Origin: Cafeteria roenbergensis
Lineage: Eukaryota > Sar > Bigyra > Bicosoecida > Cafeteriaceae
NCBI GenBank assembly: GCA_008330645.1
Contig: VLTN01000001.1
Coordinates: 744,001-808,000 of the forward strand
Length of the DNA: 64,000 bases
Reading direction: 5' to 3'
Below are positions 19,914-29,800 of this stretch, one piece after another; positions within the stretch are counted from its first letter, which is position 1, and every line of letters begins with the position of its first letter. The notes under the pieces are model-generated. The model worked only from the letters and a program-made list of their open reading frames with translations, did not search any database and was not told where the DNA came from. The translations under genes were made by a program, and so were the position numbers.

Positions 19914-20692
19914 CGCGCTTCTTGCCCAGCTTCTTGGCCAGCAAGGCCTGTCCCAGGGCGTTGTTGATCTTGTGGGCCCCAGTGTGGGCCAGGTCCTCGC
20001 GCTTGAACCAAATCTGCGCGCCACCCGTCACCTCAGTGAGGCGCTTGGCGAAGTAAATGGGAGTGGGCCTGCGGGCGGCGGAATCGCAGCGGCGCAGGCA
20101 GCAAGTTTGGCACATGAGCGCGTCAGCAAGCGCGCTGCAGCCCAGCGACGACACGGCGCGAGCCGATTCCTTCGTCGCCTATGGTCTGCGGCCGGAGCGG
20201 GCGTCGCCCCCTCGTCGAGGCCCGTGACGGGGTGCGACGGGCAGTGGCTGGAACTGAAGCGCCACATCAGTGAGGCACGCGGCCAGCGTCCCTCCCCGGG
20301 GCCGACGGGCCTTTCAGGCAAAACTCGCAGGGGAGGGACGCGCCAGCCAAGCAGTATGTGGAAGTGCAGCGCCCGCAGACGCCCCGTCCACGGCGCGCGA
20401 CCTGTGCGAAGCAGCGTCAGACCAGGCTCGTCACAAAAACCACGGGACCGCCTCACCTGCCGACGTAGTCGCGGCCGAGCTGCTCGAGCTCCTTGCGGAA
20501 CTCCGGGTCGCGGCTGGCCTTGATGTACTCCGCAGCAAGCTGGTCGTGCGCCTCCGCGAGCGTCTCGGGAATGTACCGTCCGCCGAAGCGGCCAAAGCGC
20601 GCAGGGAGCTGCTCGGCGCTCTCGTACTCCGGAACACCGTTCGTCACCTCGAGGATCCCCGCGGACGGATGGCTCGGCTTGGCGGAAGCCAT
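18889..20692 (-). CDS. TRPB: Tryptophan synthase beta chain
   Basis: Two exons: 20692-20457 and 20068-18889, joined in phase 2 across a 388-base intron; 471 residues. It condenses indole with L-serine to tryptophan using PLP. Visible sites: the PLP lysine in [13 protein letters not shown], the catalytic glutamate in [10 protein letters not shown], the phosphate loop GGGSNAIG, and GGRYIPETL near the N-terminus. The split falls between YVG and [12 protein letters not shown]. The C-terminus has an extra Ala-rich tail (about 25 residues). It is a stand-alone beta chain, not the alpha-beta fusion of fungi, so a separate alpha gene is expected elsewhere. There is no clear transit peptide. The gene converges on the 7TM-RGS gene with 194 bases between stops. 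Confidence 0.95.
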
Positions 20693-20919
20693 GGTGTGCG
20701 GCCTTGGTCCGCGCTCGCGCAGCTCGGCAGGGTGCGTGCGCGTGGTGGGCGCGGCAAGGCAAGCTGCGACGCCGTCATCACAATGCTTGCAGGCAACTTG
20801 AGGCGCTGCTGCTCTGCTTGCGCGTGCGCGTTCCGCAAGCCCGCGCCCTCCCCACACAGCAGGAGCCCGGTTCCGAGGCTGAAGCTCCCCCCCTCCCCCT
20901 CTCGGCATGCGGTCGATCC

Positions 20920-23900
20920 TCAGTGCGCGGGGCTGGCCTCGCGGGTGACGACGGCAGCTGCAGAGTGTGCTGTGGCGACGGCCTCCGCGGCCAGTCGCAC
21001 GGCAAGCGGCCCGGCCCACGGCAGCTCGGAGATCACAGCGACGGCCGCGGCCACTCTGCGGGACTGCCATGCTGGGGGGGCGCTGTCGCTTGCTGTCTGG
21101 GCTGCGTCGTCGGCCAGGTCAGCTGCGCCAAAGCCCGTCGCAGAAATGCGCCCCTCGGCCGCGCCGCGGCTCTCCACGACAGTCACGTGCTTGCCAGCGG
21201 CCGCTAGCAGCTGCGCAGGAAGGACGCCAAGGGTGGCGGCCCTGTCCCTTCCCAGGCAGTCCATCAGCGTGCAGCCGTCTCCGAGGAACCGCTGCGCGCG
21301 GCGCCGGCTTCCGAGCGGGTTCGTGTGGGAAGGACTGCTCGCCGCGGCGCGAAACACCGCGCTGGAGCCACTTCCGCGGCGGGGAGCGGCCCGTCGCGCA
21401 GCCGCAGCTCCCGAGGCAGTCACCGCTGCTCGGCTGGCGCTCCCTGCCAAACGCTCGTCGGCCGGCGAGCAGCCGACGACCAAGCAAGCTGGAAGCATGA
21501 CGGCGCCCTCAACGGCACGGACGAGGGAAAGAGAAACCGCGCGGTCGAGGCCTGGCCAGGACCTAGCCGTAGGGAGGCCTCGGAGCCCGCCCAGGCACGC
21601 CGCGCACGCCCGAACCAGAGGCGTCTCGCCGCGAGGAGCAGCCGGGCCACGTCGCCAAACCCGCCGCGTCTCGCTAGCTGCGGATACGAGCGCTCGCCTG
21701 AGTCCCTGACCAGGCTGCCCTTCCGTATCCCCGCAGGCACTGGGCAGGCCAGGTCTGCGCAACAGCTTGCTCGCGTGGGCCACAACTGGCTCGCAAGCCC
21801 TGTCCGACCCGCAGCCGCAGCCGCAGCGACCGCGCCAGGTCGATGCAGCTGCGAAGACCGCAGTGTGAACTCCTGCCGAGACTGCGTGGTGGGAAGTCCA
21901 GAGGAGTTCGGGAGAGCAATGGCAGGAATCGCGCGCTATCGAGAGCGGGAAACGGGCGGCTGGCGAGCAGGCAGGCAGGAGGTGACCGTGCCCGGGAGCA
22001 CAGCCGCTGAGCGACTTACCAAGCTGGCGGCAGGCGTCTGCCGCCTCACTGGCTCCTTCTGCAGCGCTCTTGCTGTGCGCTGCGGCGGCCTCCTCGGCAA
22101 TCACGACGAGCGCTCCAAGCACCTGCAAGAGTTGGGCGGACCCCACATTCTGCCGCGCGACGGCGACCGCACCCTTGAGCTCAGCAGGCAGCAACTCCCC
22201 GGCGCTTGGCGACACGACCACGTGTTGGCTCGCGACCCCAAGCGCCAGCGCGGCAACGCCTGCCAAGCCGCCCAGGCACGAGCCCATCGCATCAGCAGCG
22301 CACGCTGCAACTGCTGGGTCATCGAAGAGTCGGACCAGGAGCGAGGATGCAACGTCCCACTGGACTGCTGGGCAGTGATCCGGGCTCAGCAGTGCTCGGA
22401 ATGCCACAACGGCACGGAGGCGAACGGCCGAGGAGGAGTCCTGCTCAGCGGCGAAGCGCAGGACCGATGTCGCCGCTTCGAGGCTGCTGCGGGGGCAAGG
22501 AGCAGCGGCGTGGCCATGCGCTGGACCACCCTGCTGCGGTCGACCCACAAGAGCTGTGAGAGTTGCCAGCATCGCTCTGCCGTCGACTGCGGACTCGGAG
22601 GCGATCCACTCGCTTTCCGCTTGCTGCAGCCACCCGTCCTGCGGCAACGCACATGCAAGCCCAGCGTACAGAGCTTGTCGCCATCGCGAGTGCTTGCGCT
22701 TCGCCCGCCCTCGGAGCAGCTGGGAGGCACCCCGCAGCAGCGCGGACCTGAGCAACATGGCGTTGGATGCAGCGCTGGCGTCCGCCACTCCGACTTGTGC
22801 GGCAAGGTCCTTCCACCCCAAGTCTGCTCCCACGCAACTTCCTCCGGCCGTTCTGCCCATGGCCGCGCTGACCAACGTCTGGGCGAGCAGGCGGCACCGG
22901 TGAGGAAGGGGCTTGCTCCAAAGCGACGCGGCATCTGCGCCGCAGCTCAGAGCAGAGCTGACAGTCTCTGGCGACCGACCCTCGAAGGGATCCGCGATAG
23001 TGTGCTCTCCGGAAGGGCCGGAGACGCAGGCGCGCACGAGCGACAGAGCTGAAATGGCTGAGCCAAGCTGCCGGGCGCATTCCGCAGCCGCGCCAGCAAC
23101 AGTGCCAGCCTCGTCGCAGCTTCCCACCGAGCGGGGTGATGCCCGGCCCTTCTTGCTGCCGCGCTGTCGCAGCAGCCCAGCGCCGTCGACCCCGAGCAAC
23201 TCCTGAACAACGGACACTACGGTGGCGAGGAGGCGCTCGGTCACAACTTCGGCGACACAGCAGCTGTCCGAGCTGGCCGCTGTGCCCGGCGAGGCGCTGG
23301 CAAGAAAGCAGCGAACCATCAGGCCAGCGCGCGAGGCAGCAAGCAGCGGGGACACCGACCCCACGCCGCTCGCTGCGTACCCGTCGTGGAGCGCCTCCAC
23401 GTCGCCGCTGCTGCTGTGGTCGGTTGGAATGCCAAGGCTGATGGCTGCCGGCCTCGGCAGCCTGGCAGGGAACTTGGCCGTGTCTGCGGCGGCGCAGCCA
23501 GGGGTCTGCTGGGCCAGAACACCCGTTGTCGCTGCTTCTTGTCCGTGGTCCGCTAAGCCGCTCGCAATGGTTGCGATTATGGACTCTGCCTGGATGGACC
23601 GGATTGCCATCACCGCCCGTGGGGATGGCCGGGGAGCAGCCGAGGCGCGCCCCAGCCAGCTCACGATGAGCCTGGAGACTTGCAAGGATGCGCTGGCGGT
23701 TATGGCCAGCGCTGTTTCGCGAAACTCCATTCGGGAAGCAGCGTAATGCCGCTCGGCGTGGCTGGTACTGGGTGCCCATCCCGCTCTTGCCAAGCGCAGC
23801 TCGAGCGTTGCTGCGCTGGTCTCGAGGGCGACCCAGCCTGCAAGCCGCGCAACGTCGCTGCTGGCGAGCAGCATTGCTGCGGTCGCGATCGCCACCAGCC

Positions 23901-24996
23901 CAAGGCGCGGCTCGCAAATGCACAGTCCGCGATTGACCTTGTCCAACGCCTCTCGCCGACCCTCGCTCAGCAGGCTGCTTGGGCTGGCGGTCACCGCGGA
24001 CTCGGGGCTCCAGCTGCTGTCAATGTGTCGCCCAGGGGACTCGGCGTGCGAACGAGTGCCTGAGCGACGTCGCTGCTCCGGTGTCGCCGCTGGAAGCGGC
24101 GCAGGCGATTCCGCTTTTGGCGGGGCGGCCCTCAGAGATGCTGCCTGCAGCAACTCCGATGCCAAGGCGTGGGGGTTGCTGCCAATGACCTCCGCACTCT
24201 GCAGCGGGATGTCGATCACATTCCAGGCGGCCAAGAGCTCGGGCGATTCGGTGTGAGTGACGACAAACTCCAGCACGGCGATGGCTGCGGGCGCTGCGAG
24301 TGTGGAGACCAGCTCCGCCTGGGCCGCATCGAGCACCGCCATCTCGACTTGGTGGGTGTCCGAGTCTGCGCCGGTTGGGTCGGCCAGCGTCGCTCGGCGA
24401 TGAAGCCTGCCCCTTGCTTCTCCCTCGGATCGAATCGCGCGCTCCGCGCTTTGCGCGAGAGCGCGCGCTAAGCAGCGCACCTGAGCGGTGTCCACAGCTC
24501 TGGGGACTGCGGCTGCAAGCTCGCTGGCCGCAAGAACGAGGTCCACGGTGCCTGGCAAGTCTCGCGCGTGCGAGCGCGCACTGACTTCTGCTGCGATGCT
24601 CGCCAGCACGACGGAAAGACTCCCGCGAATTGCGCAGTCCGCACCTGCGAAACCAAGAAGGTTTTGTTGTCGCTGCACTGATCGCGAGATGTGTGCCCCG
24701 CTCTCTTTTGGGCTCTTGGAGCCTTTGCGAGCAATGCGGCCAAAGCAGCTTGAGACGTCGCGCTGAACAGGCTCACCACATCCGCTTGGCGCGCCCGAGG
24801 CAGCTTGTTCGGCGCCGCTTGCGGCCTCGGCAATGGACCGCAAGGCAGCTGCGGCAACCGTCGCGGAGGTCGCAGGAGCGTACTGACGCGAGCGAGCGCC
24901 TGCCCCAGAGCGGCCTGACAATCGAAGCGGCCTGTCACGAAAGGTCTCGAGCAGGGACCGTGCCAGTTCACTCGCTCTGGAGGTTGGACCTGCCAT
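20920..24996 (-). CDS. Large alpha-helical (HEAT/ARM-like) protein of unknown function
   Basis: Single open frame of 1,358 residues, ATG at 24996. I do not recognise it. Composition is Ala/Ser/Leu-rich with many amphipathic helix pairs, for example the stretch with AVRLRAVVAFRALLSPDHC and LLVRLFDDPAVAACAADAMG around bases 22260-22450, which reads like HEAT repeats. There is no signal peptide, clear membrane segment or catalytic motif. Shorter open frames lie on the other strand (up to 575 codons), but the minus-strand frame is far longer and has a believable helical pattern. Some HEAT proteins of this size (focadhesin-like, importin-like) are candidates, but nothing specific matches. The start faces the coiled-coil gene across a divergent interval. 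Confidence 0.6.
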   Translation of the reverse strand: MAGPTSRASELARSLLETFRDRPLRLSGRSGAGARSRQYAPATSATVAAAALRSIAEAASGAEQAASGAPSGCGEPVQRDVSSCFGRIARKGSKSPKESGAHISRSVQRQQNLLGFAGADCAIRGSLSVVLASIAAEVSARSHARDLPGTVDLVLAASELAAAVPRAVDTAQVRCLARALAQSAERAIRSEGEARGRLHRRATLADPTGADSDTHQVEMAVLDAAQAELVSTLAAPAAIAVLEFVVTHTESPELLAAWNVIDIPLQSAEVIGSNPHALASELLQAASLRAAPPKAESPAPLPAATPEQRRRSGTRSHAESPGRHIDSSWSPESAVTASPSSLLSEGRREALDKVNRGLCICEPRLGLVAIATAAMLLASSDVARLAGWVALETSAATLELRLARAGWAPSTSHAERHYAASRMEFRETALAITASASLQVSRLIVSWLGRASAAPRPSPRAVMAIRSIQAESIIATIASGLADHGQEAATTGVLAQQTPGCAAADTAKFPARLPRPAAISLGIPTDHSSSGDVEALHDGYAASGVGSVSPLLAASRAGLMVRCFLASASPGTAASSDSCCVAEVVTERLLATVVSVVQELLGVDGAGLLRQRGSKKGRASPRSVGSCDEAGTVAGAAAECARQLGSAISALSLVRACVSGPSGEHTIADPFEGRSPETVSSALSCGADAASLWSKPLPHRCRLLAQTLVSAAMGRTAGGSCVGADLGWKDLAAQVGVADASAASNAMLLRSALLRGASQLLRGRAKRKHSRWRQALYAGLACALPQDGWLQQAESEWIASESAVDGRAMLATLTALVGRPQQGGPAHGHAAAPCPRSSLEAATSVLRFAAEQDSSSAVRLRAVVAFRALLSPDHCPAVQWDVASSLLVRLFDDPAVAACAADAMGSCLGGLAGVAALALGVASQHVVVSPSAGELLPAELKGAVAVARQNVGSAQLLQVLGALVVIAEEAAAAHSKSAAEGASEAADACRQLGKSLSGCAPGHGHLLPACSPAARFPLSIARDSCHCSPELLWTSHHAVSAGVHTAVFAAASTWRGRCGCGCGSDRACEPVVAHASKLLRRPGLPSACGDTEGQPGQGLRRALVSAASETRRVWRRGPAAPRGETPLVRACAACLGGLRGLPTARSWPGLDRAVSLSLVRAVEGAVMLPACLVVGCSPADERLAGSASRAAVTASGAAAARRAAPRRGSGSSAVFRAAASSPSHTNPLGSRRRAQRFLGDGCTLMDCLGRDRAATLGVLPAQLLAAAGKHVTVVESRGAAEGRISATGFGAADLADDAAQTASDSAPPAWQSRRVAAAVAVISELPWAGPLAVRLAAEAVATAHSAAAVVTREASPAH

Positions 24997-25182
24997 CTTG
25001 TTGTGCGCAGTGAGTGCGTCATCTGGAGGCTCTTGGTCGGCGGGCTGTTGTCAGGACTTTGGCAGAGCTGCGGACCCGCGACGCCAGCCGACAAGATTGG
25101 GCGATCGCTGTCAGGTTGCGATCGGCCAATTTTGCTCGACGTTGTAACCGGGAGCCGCAAGTGTCACCTGCCTCAGGCTGCG
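24997..25182. promoter_or_regulatory. Divergent promoter with oppositely oriented CCAAT words
   Basis: 186 bases separate two outward-facing start codons. GATTGGG at 25095-25101 is a CCAAT word read toward the minus-strand gene, and CGGCCAAT at 25123-25130 reads toward the plus-strand gene. This is the clearest paired promoter signal in the window, though still only a motif match. Confidence 0.45.
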
Positions 25183-26510
25183 ATGCGTGTCCTCGCGCTC
25201 GCAGGGCTCGTCGCCCTCGCTGCTGCCTCTCGTCCCAGCGCAACAAAGCTCGCAGCGGACCAGATTCGCGAGGCTGCCAACGCGATCCGATTCCGCGCGC
25301 GGCGGGCGCCTTTGCTGGACCAGGACGAGGCATCCAAGCAAGCGCGCGATACCAAGCCCCACACGGGCGCCAACGCGCAGTTCCCGGCCGGGTCGGCTGA
25401 CAAACCCCACGAATCCCTGATCCGCCACCCGGGTGAGCCGCCTGTCGCTCCGCCGCGTCGTGCATAGGAGACCTCCCCGCAGAAATGCATTGCCTCCTCG
25501 CTCTCGACTCTGCGAGGCCTGCGGCCCATCCGATCGCCCCTGCGGGGGATAGTGCCTGGAAGCGGCATGCAATGTGGCGATCTTGCGGCCGCGGTCCGTG
25601 GCGGAGGGCTTGCCTGGCGAGGGCTTGCCTGGCAGCGGCGTCGGCACCCCTTGCCATCCCGTCAGCCCGCGGTGTGCTGCTCTGTGCCTCCTCTTGCCGC
25701 ATTCCCGCAGGCGTCCCTGGCGCCTCCGACGCAAACGCTGATGTGACACCACTCGACGCAATCGGTGGCAATCTCGAGGACACCCACGCCTACGCTGCGC
25801 AGGCTTCGTACCAGCAGAACCTCAAGTGAGCCCCACAACGCGACAAGCTGTTCCCTCGCAAAGTCCCACTCTGCGGAAGCAGAGAGAGCCAACTTGCCTC
25901 CGCCTTCCCCCCCCCCACCCCCCGCCCCGACGGCCCTCGTGGTCCGCGAATGTGCACGACTGTGCTCGCTTTGGCCCCTCGATACCCCTCCTGCTGCAGG
26001 GAGCTTGTCCGCGAGCTCGACGACTCCGAGGAGCAGGCTCGCACGCTTCGCCTCAAACTGATGGAAAAGGATAACCTGCTCGGAACGATGCTCCACCGCG
26101 AGAAAATCATCGACATCGACCTTGGTGAGCGGAAGCAGGAGCTGGCGGCCATCAACGCGCACATCCAGGGCATCGAGGCCCGCGTGGACCGGTTGAAGAA
26201 GGAGCGCCGGTCGATGGAGCTGACCTCCCAGAAGCATCAGTACGACTCGGCTGCAAACACTCTCAAGATGCAGGTCAACGATGTTCAGCAGGTTTCGTCG
26301 GCCCTCGAGTCGCGCGTGCAGCACCTGAACGAGCGCATCACACGGCAGGTGCAACAGGAGGCCACCGCGCTGCGGCGCTCGCTGCAGCCCCGCGTCGCAG
26401 GGGGCGACGAGCGAGACGAGGGCGCCGCCACTGCCATTGCCTCCGCCGCGGGGAACGTGCCAAGCCCGCCAGTGTTCATGCAACGCAGCAGCCGCCGGCT
26501 GCGCTCGTGA
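25183..26510 (+). CDS. Secreted or lumenal coiled-coil protein, unknown function
   Basis: Three exons: 25183-25432, 25711-25825 and 26000-26510, phases 1 then 2; 291 residues. The N-terminus is a signal peptide (MRVLALAGLVALAAAS). A short basic/polar region follows, then from about residue 120 a long heptad-patterned coiled coil: LVRELDDSEEQARTLRLKL, through IDLGERKQELAAINAHI and VDRLKKERRSMEL, to about residue 245. The tail is Ala/Ser-rich and basic. The junctions give continuous sequence (QQNLK|ELVREL). I do not recognise a family. Signal peptide plus coiled coil is the general form of some protist extrusome and surface-scaffold proteins, but there is no specific motif to claim that. Confidence 0.75.
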
Positions 26511-26860
26511 TGGCGGGAAGAGCAGTGAGTGTGTTGTGCGTGTGCGCCAGAGCTGGCCGCGACGCCCATGGTTTGAATGTCGTCTCAAGCGGCCGCTCTT
26601 CCAGGAGCTTCGCGGCTCGCGAGCAGCGCGCTGGGCGTGCCCTGGAGTTGCACATACAGGCTGTGCAGAGCTGCGTGGCCGTTCAGCAGCGACCACATTT
26701 TTGCAGCGGCCGCGAACTCCCAGGGGCCGGCGTCTGGGCCGCACGCCGCCTACAGGCCCGCGCCGATAGCGAGCGTCCTGCGCAGTGCACCGGTGCCCGT
26801 AGGCGGTGGTTTGCGACCGGGGCCCGCTGTGCGGACCGCGCGCGAGCCGCGGCTGCAAGC
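26511..26860. other. 350-base spacer before the MSP-kinase gene
   Basis: It contains the 3' end of the coiled-coil gene and the presumed promoter and leader of the kinase gene. A GT-rich stretch (GAGTGTGTTGTGCGTGTGCG) starts about 15 bases after the coiled-coil stop. The frame of the kinase gene stays open back through the spacer, so a more upstream start cannot be excluded, but the upstream residues show no domain. Confidence 0.5.
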
Positions 26861-29800
26861 ATGGACGACCCGCCAGTTCAGCCGTCCGTGCCGGCCTCGC
26901 CCACGGCGCATTTGTCTCTCCCCGCCGCGCCCGGGATGCAGCCGCACCACCGGAAGGGCAAATCCTCGACGCGGCGTGCTCACAAGCAGCCTCTTCTGTC
27001 CATGGCCCCGGAATCACAGCTTGCGTTTCCTCGTGAGTCGCAACTGCGCCGATGCCGCCGCCCAGAGTCTGCCATTTGTGTTCCGAACGCCGCTGAGCAA
27101 CCCCGTCTCGGTGCAAACGCACGCGGTGCGCCTTGCCTTGCGGTCTGCTGGTCGGGTGCGGACGAAAACGCCGGGCATGCAGCCCGTTGCGCCCGCTTGC
27201 CAAGGGCTGCCAAGGGAGCCCCGGACTCAGCCTCCCCACGCCTTTGCAAGCCTGCCCTCCCCCCCCCCCCGCACGCCACCGCAGTTGGGCCAGACGTGAG
27301 AAGCGAAGCGCGGCTGCTCCTGACCAACCCTCACTCGACGGGGCGCACAATCGCGTTCAAAGTCAAGACCAACGCGGCGTCAAAGTACCGCGTGGGTCCC
27401 AGCCTGGGCATCCTCTCGCCCGGCCAAACGGCGTCCGTGCGCGTGCTCATGTCTCGCGAGGCATCCTTGGCGCTCCTGGGCGAGGGCGAGGGCGGATCAT
27501 CGCAGCCGCTGCCGTGCAAGGACAAGTTTCTCGTCATGTCCGTGTCTCTGCACCAGGAAGACCTCGTGGCGCTGGGCGTGAGCCACGGAGGGGCGGGCGG
27601 GAGCGGCGGCGCAGACCCGAGCCCCGTAGGCGGGGCACCGGGGGGATCGGCTTCGCTGTCGGCACTGTGGGGCAAGCGAGACTGGAAGGGCCGGGCGCGG
27701 CAGGCCAAGCTGACGGTTCGTGTGTACAGGCCGACGGACGTGTCAGACGACGACTCCGAGGACGACGGGGGCTCTGTGGCCGGGGGCCGGGCGGGCGTGG
27801 CTGGGGCCGAGCCGAGGCGACGGGCCAGCGCCGGAGCGTGGGAGCCGCTCGCTGCCGACGAGGCAGGGCTGGCCGGGTCCATCTCCCGTGCAGCCAGCCC
27901 CAGCATGCGGCGTGGCGGCAGTGACGGCAGTAGCCGCCGTGAGGACGGCCTCGGGGCCGAGGAGGACTGCACGCTAGCGGGGCACGTGTCCAGCGTCGGG
28001 GCGGCGGATGACTTGCCGCCGGCGGGGGCGTCGGGGAGCCGCCCCCCCAGGATACGACGGACGCCCAGCCTCAGCACGGGCAAGCAGCGGCCGCAGGCCA
28101 TGGTGGGTGTAGGGGACCTGGACGCCCCTGCCTCGCCTCCGGCCTCCGTGGCGGCGGGCGCGGGGGCGGGCGGGGCGGGCGGGGCGGGCGGGGCGGGCGG
28201 GGCGTGCGGCGGCGTTGGCCCCCCTATGGCGGCGTCCCCCACCCCGCACACCCCTGCCAGCGCCAGGGGAAGGACCAGGCTCAGCCGCACGTCGTCTGTG
28301 GGGCGGCGACAGGGCCCGCCGGCGCTTCTGAGCCCGGGCACTCCCGGGGGGCGCTCCCACGGCTGGCCCGCCCCCGGGGGACAGGGGGCTGTCATGGGAG
28401 GCGCGGGGCACGCCGGAGGGGGGGCGGGCGCTGACGGTCTGCCGGTAGGGTCCAGGGTTGCCAATGGACGGGGTGGCGCCGGCGGGGCTCTGCCGGCCTC
28501 GCCAGCGGCTGGACTGCCACCTCTCGCCGTGGGCGCTGTGATGGCTGGCCGGCCAATGGGCGGCCGCGACCAGACTCTGACCGGCCGCAGCGCTGGCGGG
28601 CCCGCTCTCTCGCTGGCGCTCTCGGCGCGGTCGGGCGCCTCCTTCGGCTCCTACCAGTCCGCCACAACCGGGGGGCGGTCATACGGGTCGGTCGCTCTCG
28701 ACATGGGCGCCGGAACCGTGGCCCCGGCGGAGCTCTTCGCGGAGGGCGGTTTCGCGTCGGTCCCGAAGGAGGGCCTGCCTGCCATGGACGGGTTTGCGTG
28801 GCGGGCGGGGCCGGAGCTTGGACGCGGCATCAGCGGGCACGTGCACGTGGGGCTGCGTCTCGGCGGCAAGGGCCCGCGCGGCTCCATGACCGCCGACGGG
28901 GCGATGCCGCCCCCAGACTCGGAAGCGGGTGCCGAGGAAGGGGCGCCGCGCGAGGGGCCCGGGGCGCCTGACGAACAAGGCGCTCCCAGCCAGCTCCTGC
29001 AGGCCCAGGCGTCTCTCATCGCCGTCAAGATGGTCGAGGTGACCACGGTGGGAGAGCAGCGCAGCCTGGAGCGCGAAATCAGGGTGCTCAGGGCGCTGCG
29101 GCACCCCAACATTGTGAGTCTTCGTTGGCGGGAGGGGTGGCAAGGCGGCGAGCGAGCGAGCGCGGGTTGCCCTCGACGAGGGCGTGCTGACGGCGTTGCA
29201 AGACGCCGAGCTGCTGCAGCCGCACAGGCCGCAGCCGGTGCTTGGATCGCCTTTGCAGCTGCTCGCTGGGGTAGGTGCGAGCTGCGGCGCCATTTGAGCG
29301 AGCTTTGTTCAGCCTCCGCCTCTGCCTCTGCCGAGACGCCACACCGCGCTTCTGGCCCGTTCTCGCGCCCCGCGCCCTGCCCGCCCACGCAGGTCCGGTA
29401 CCTTGGCACAGAGAGCGTCGGCCCCACCCGCTCGTCGCCTCTCCCAGCTGTGCGGATCTATATGGAGTTTGCGACGGCGGGCAGCGTCGCGCACCTGGTG
29501 AAACAATTCGGCCCGCTGCCCGAGCCCGCTGCGGCATCACTCGCCCGCCAGCTGCTGGAGGCGCTGGCGTACTGCCACGCCGCAGGCATTGCCCACCGCG
29601 ACGTCAAGGGGGCCAACGTCCTCGTGACGCACGCTGGCGTGGCCAAGCTAGGCGACTTTGGCGCCTGCAAGCTGCTCCCCCCAGACAGCAAGCCATCGCC
29701 CTCGTCGGCAGCCGCAGCGGGTGGTGCGGGTTCGGTCGCACCAGCTGCGCCTCCGCCAGCCGGCGCAGACGGACCGGGCGGCGGCAGCTGGGACGGACCC

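Noticed and set aside
21325-23052. 575-codon plus-strand frame opposite the helical protein
   Set aside because: It is contained within the 1,358-codon minus-strand frame, has Arg/Ser-rich composition typical of antisense of a GC-rich gene, and shows no domain.
26511-26860. Longer N-terminus for the MSP-kinase protein using the open frame upstream of 26861
   Set aside because: The frame is open but the residues are compositionally like untranslated leader, and the interval must hold a promoter and the previous gene's 3' end.
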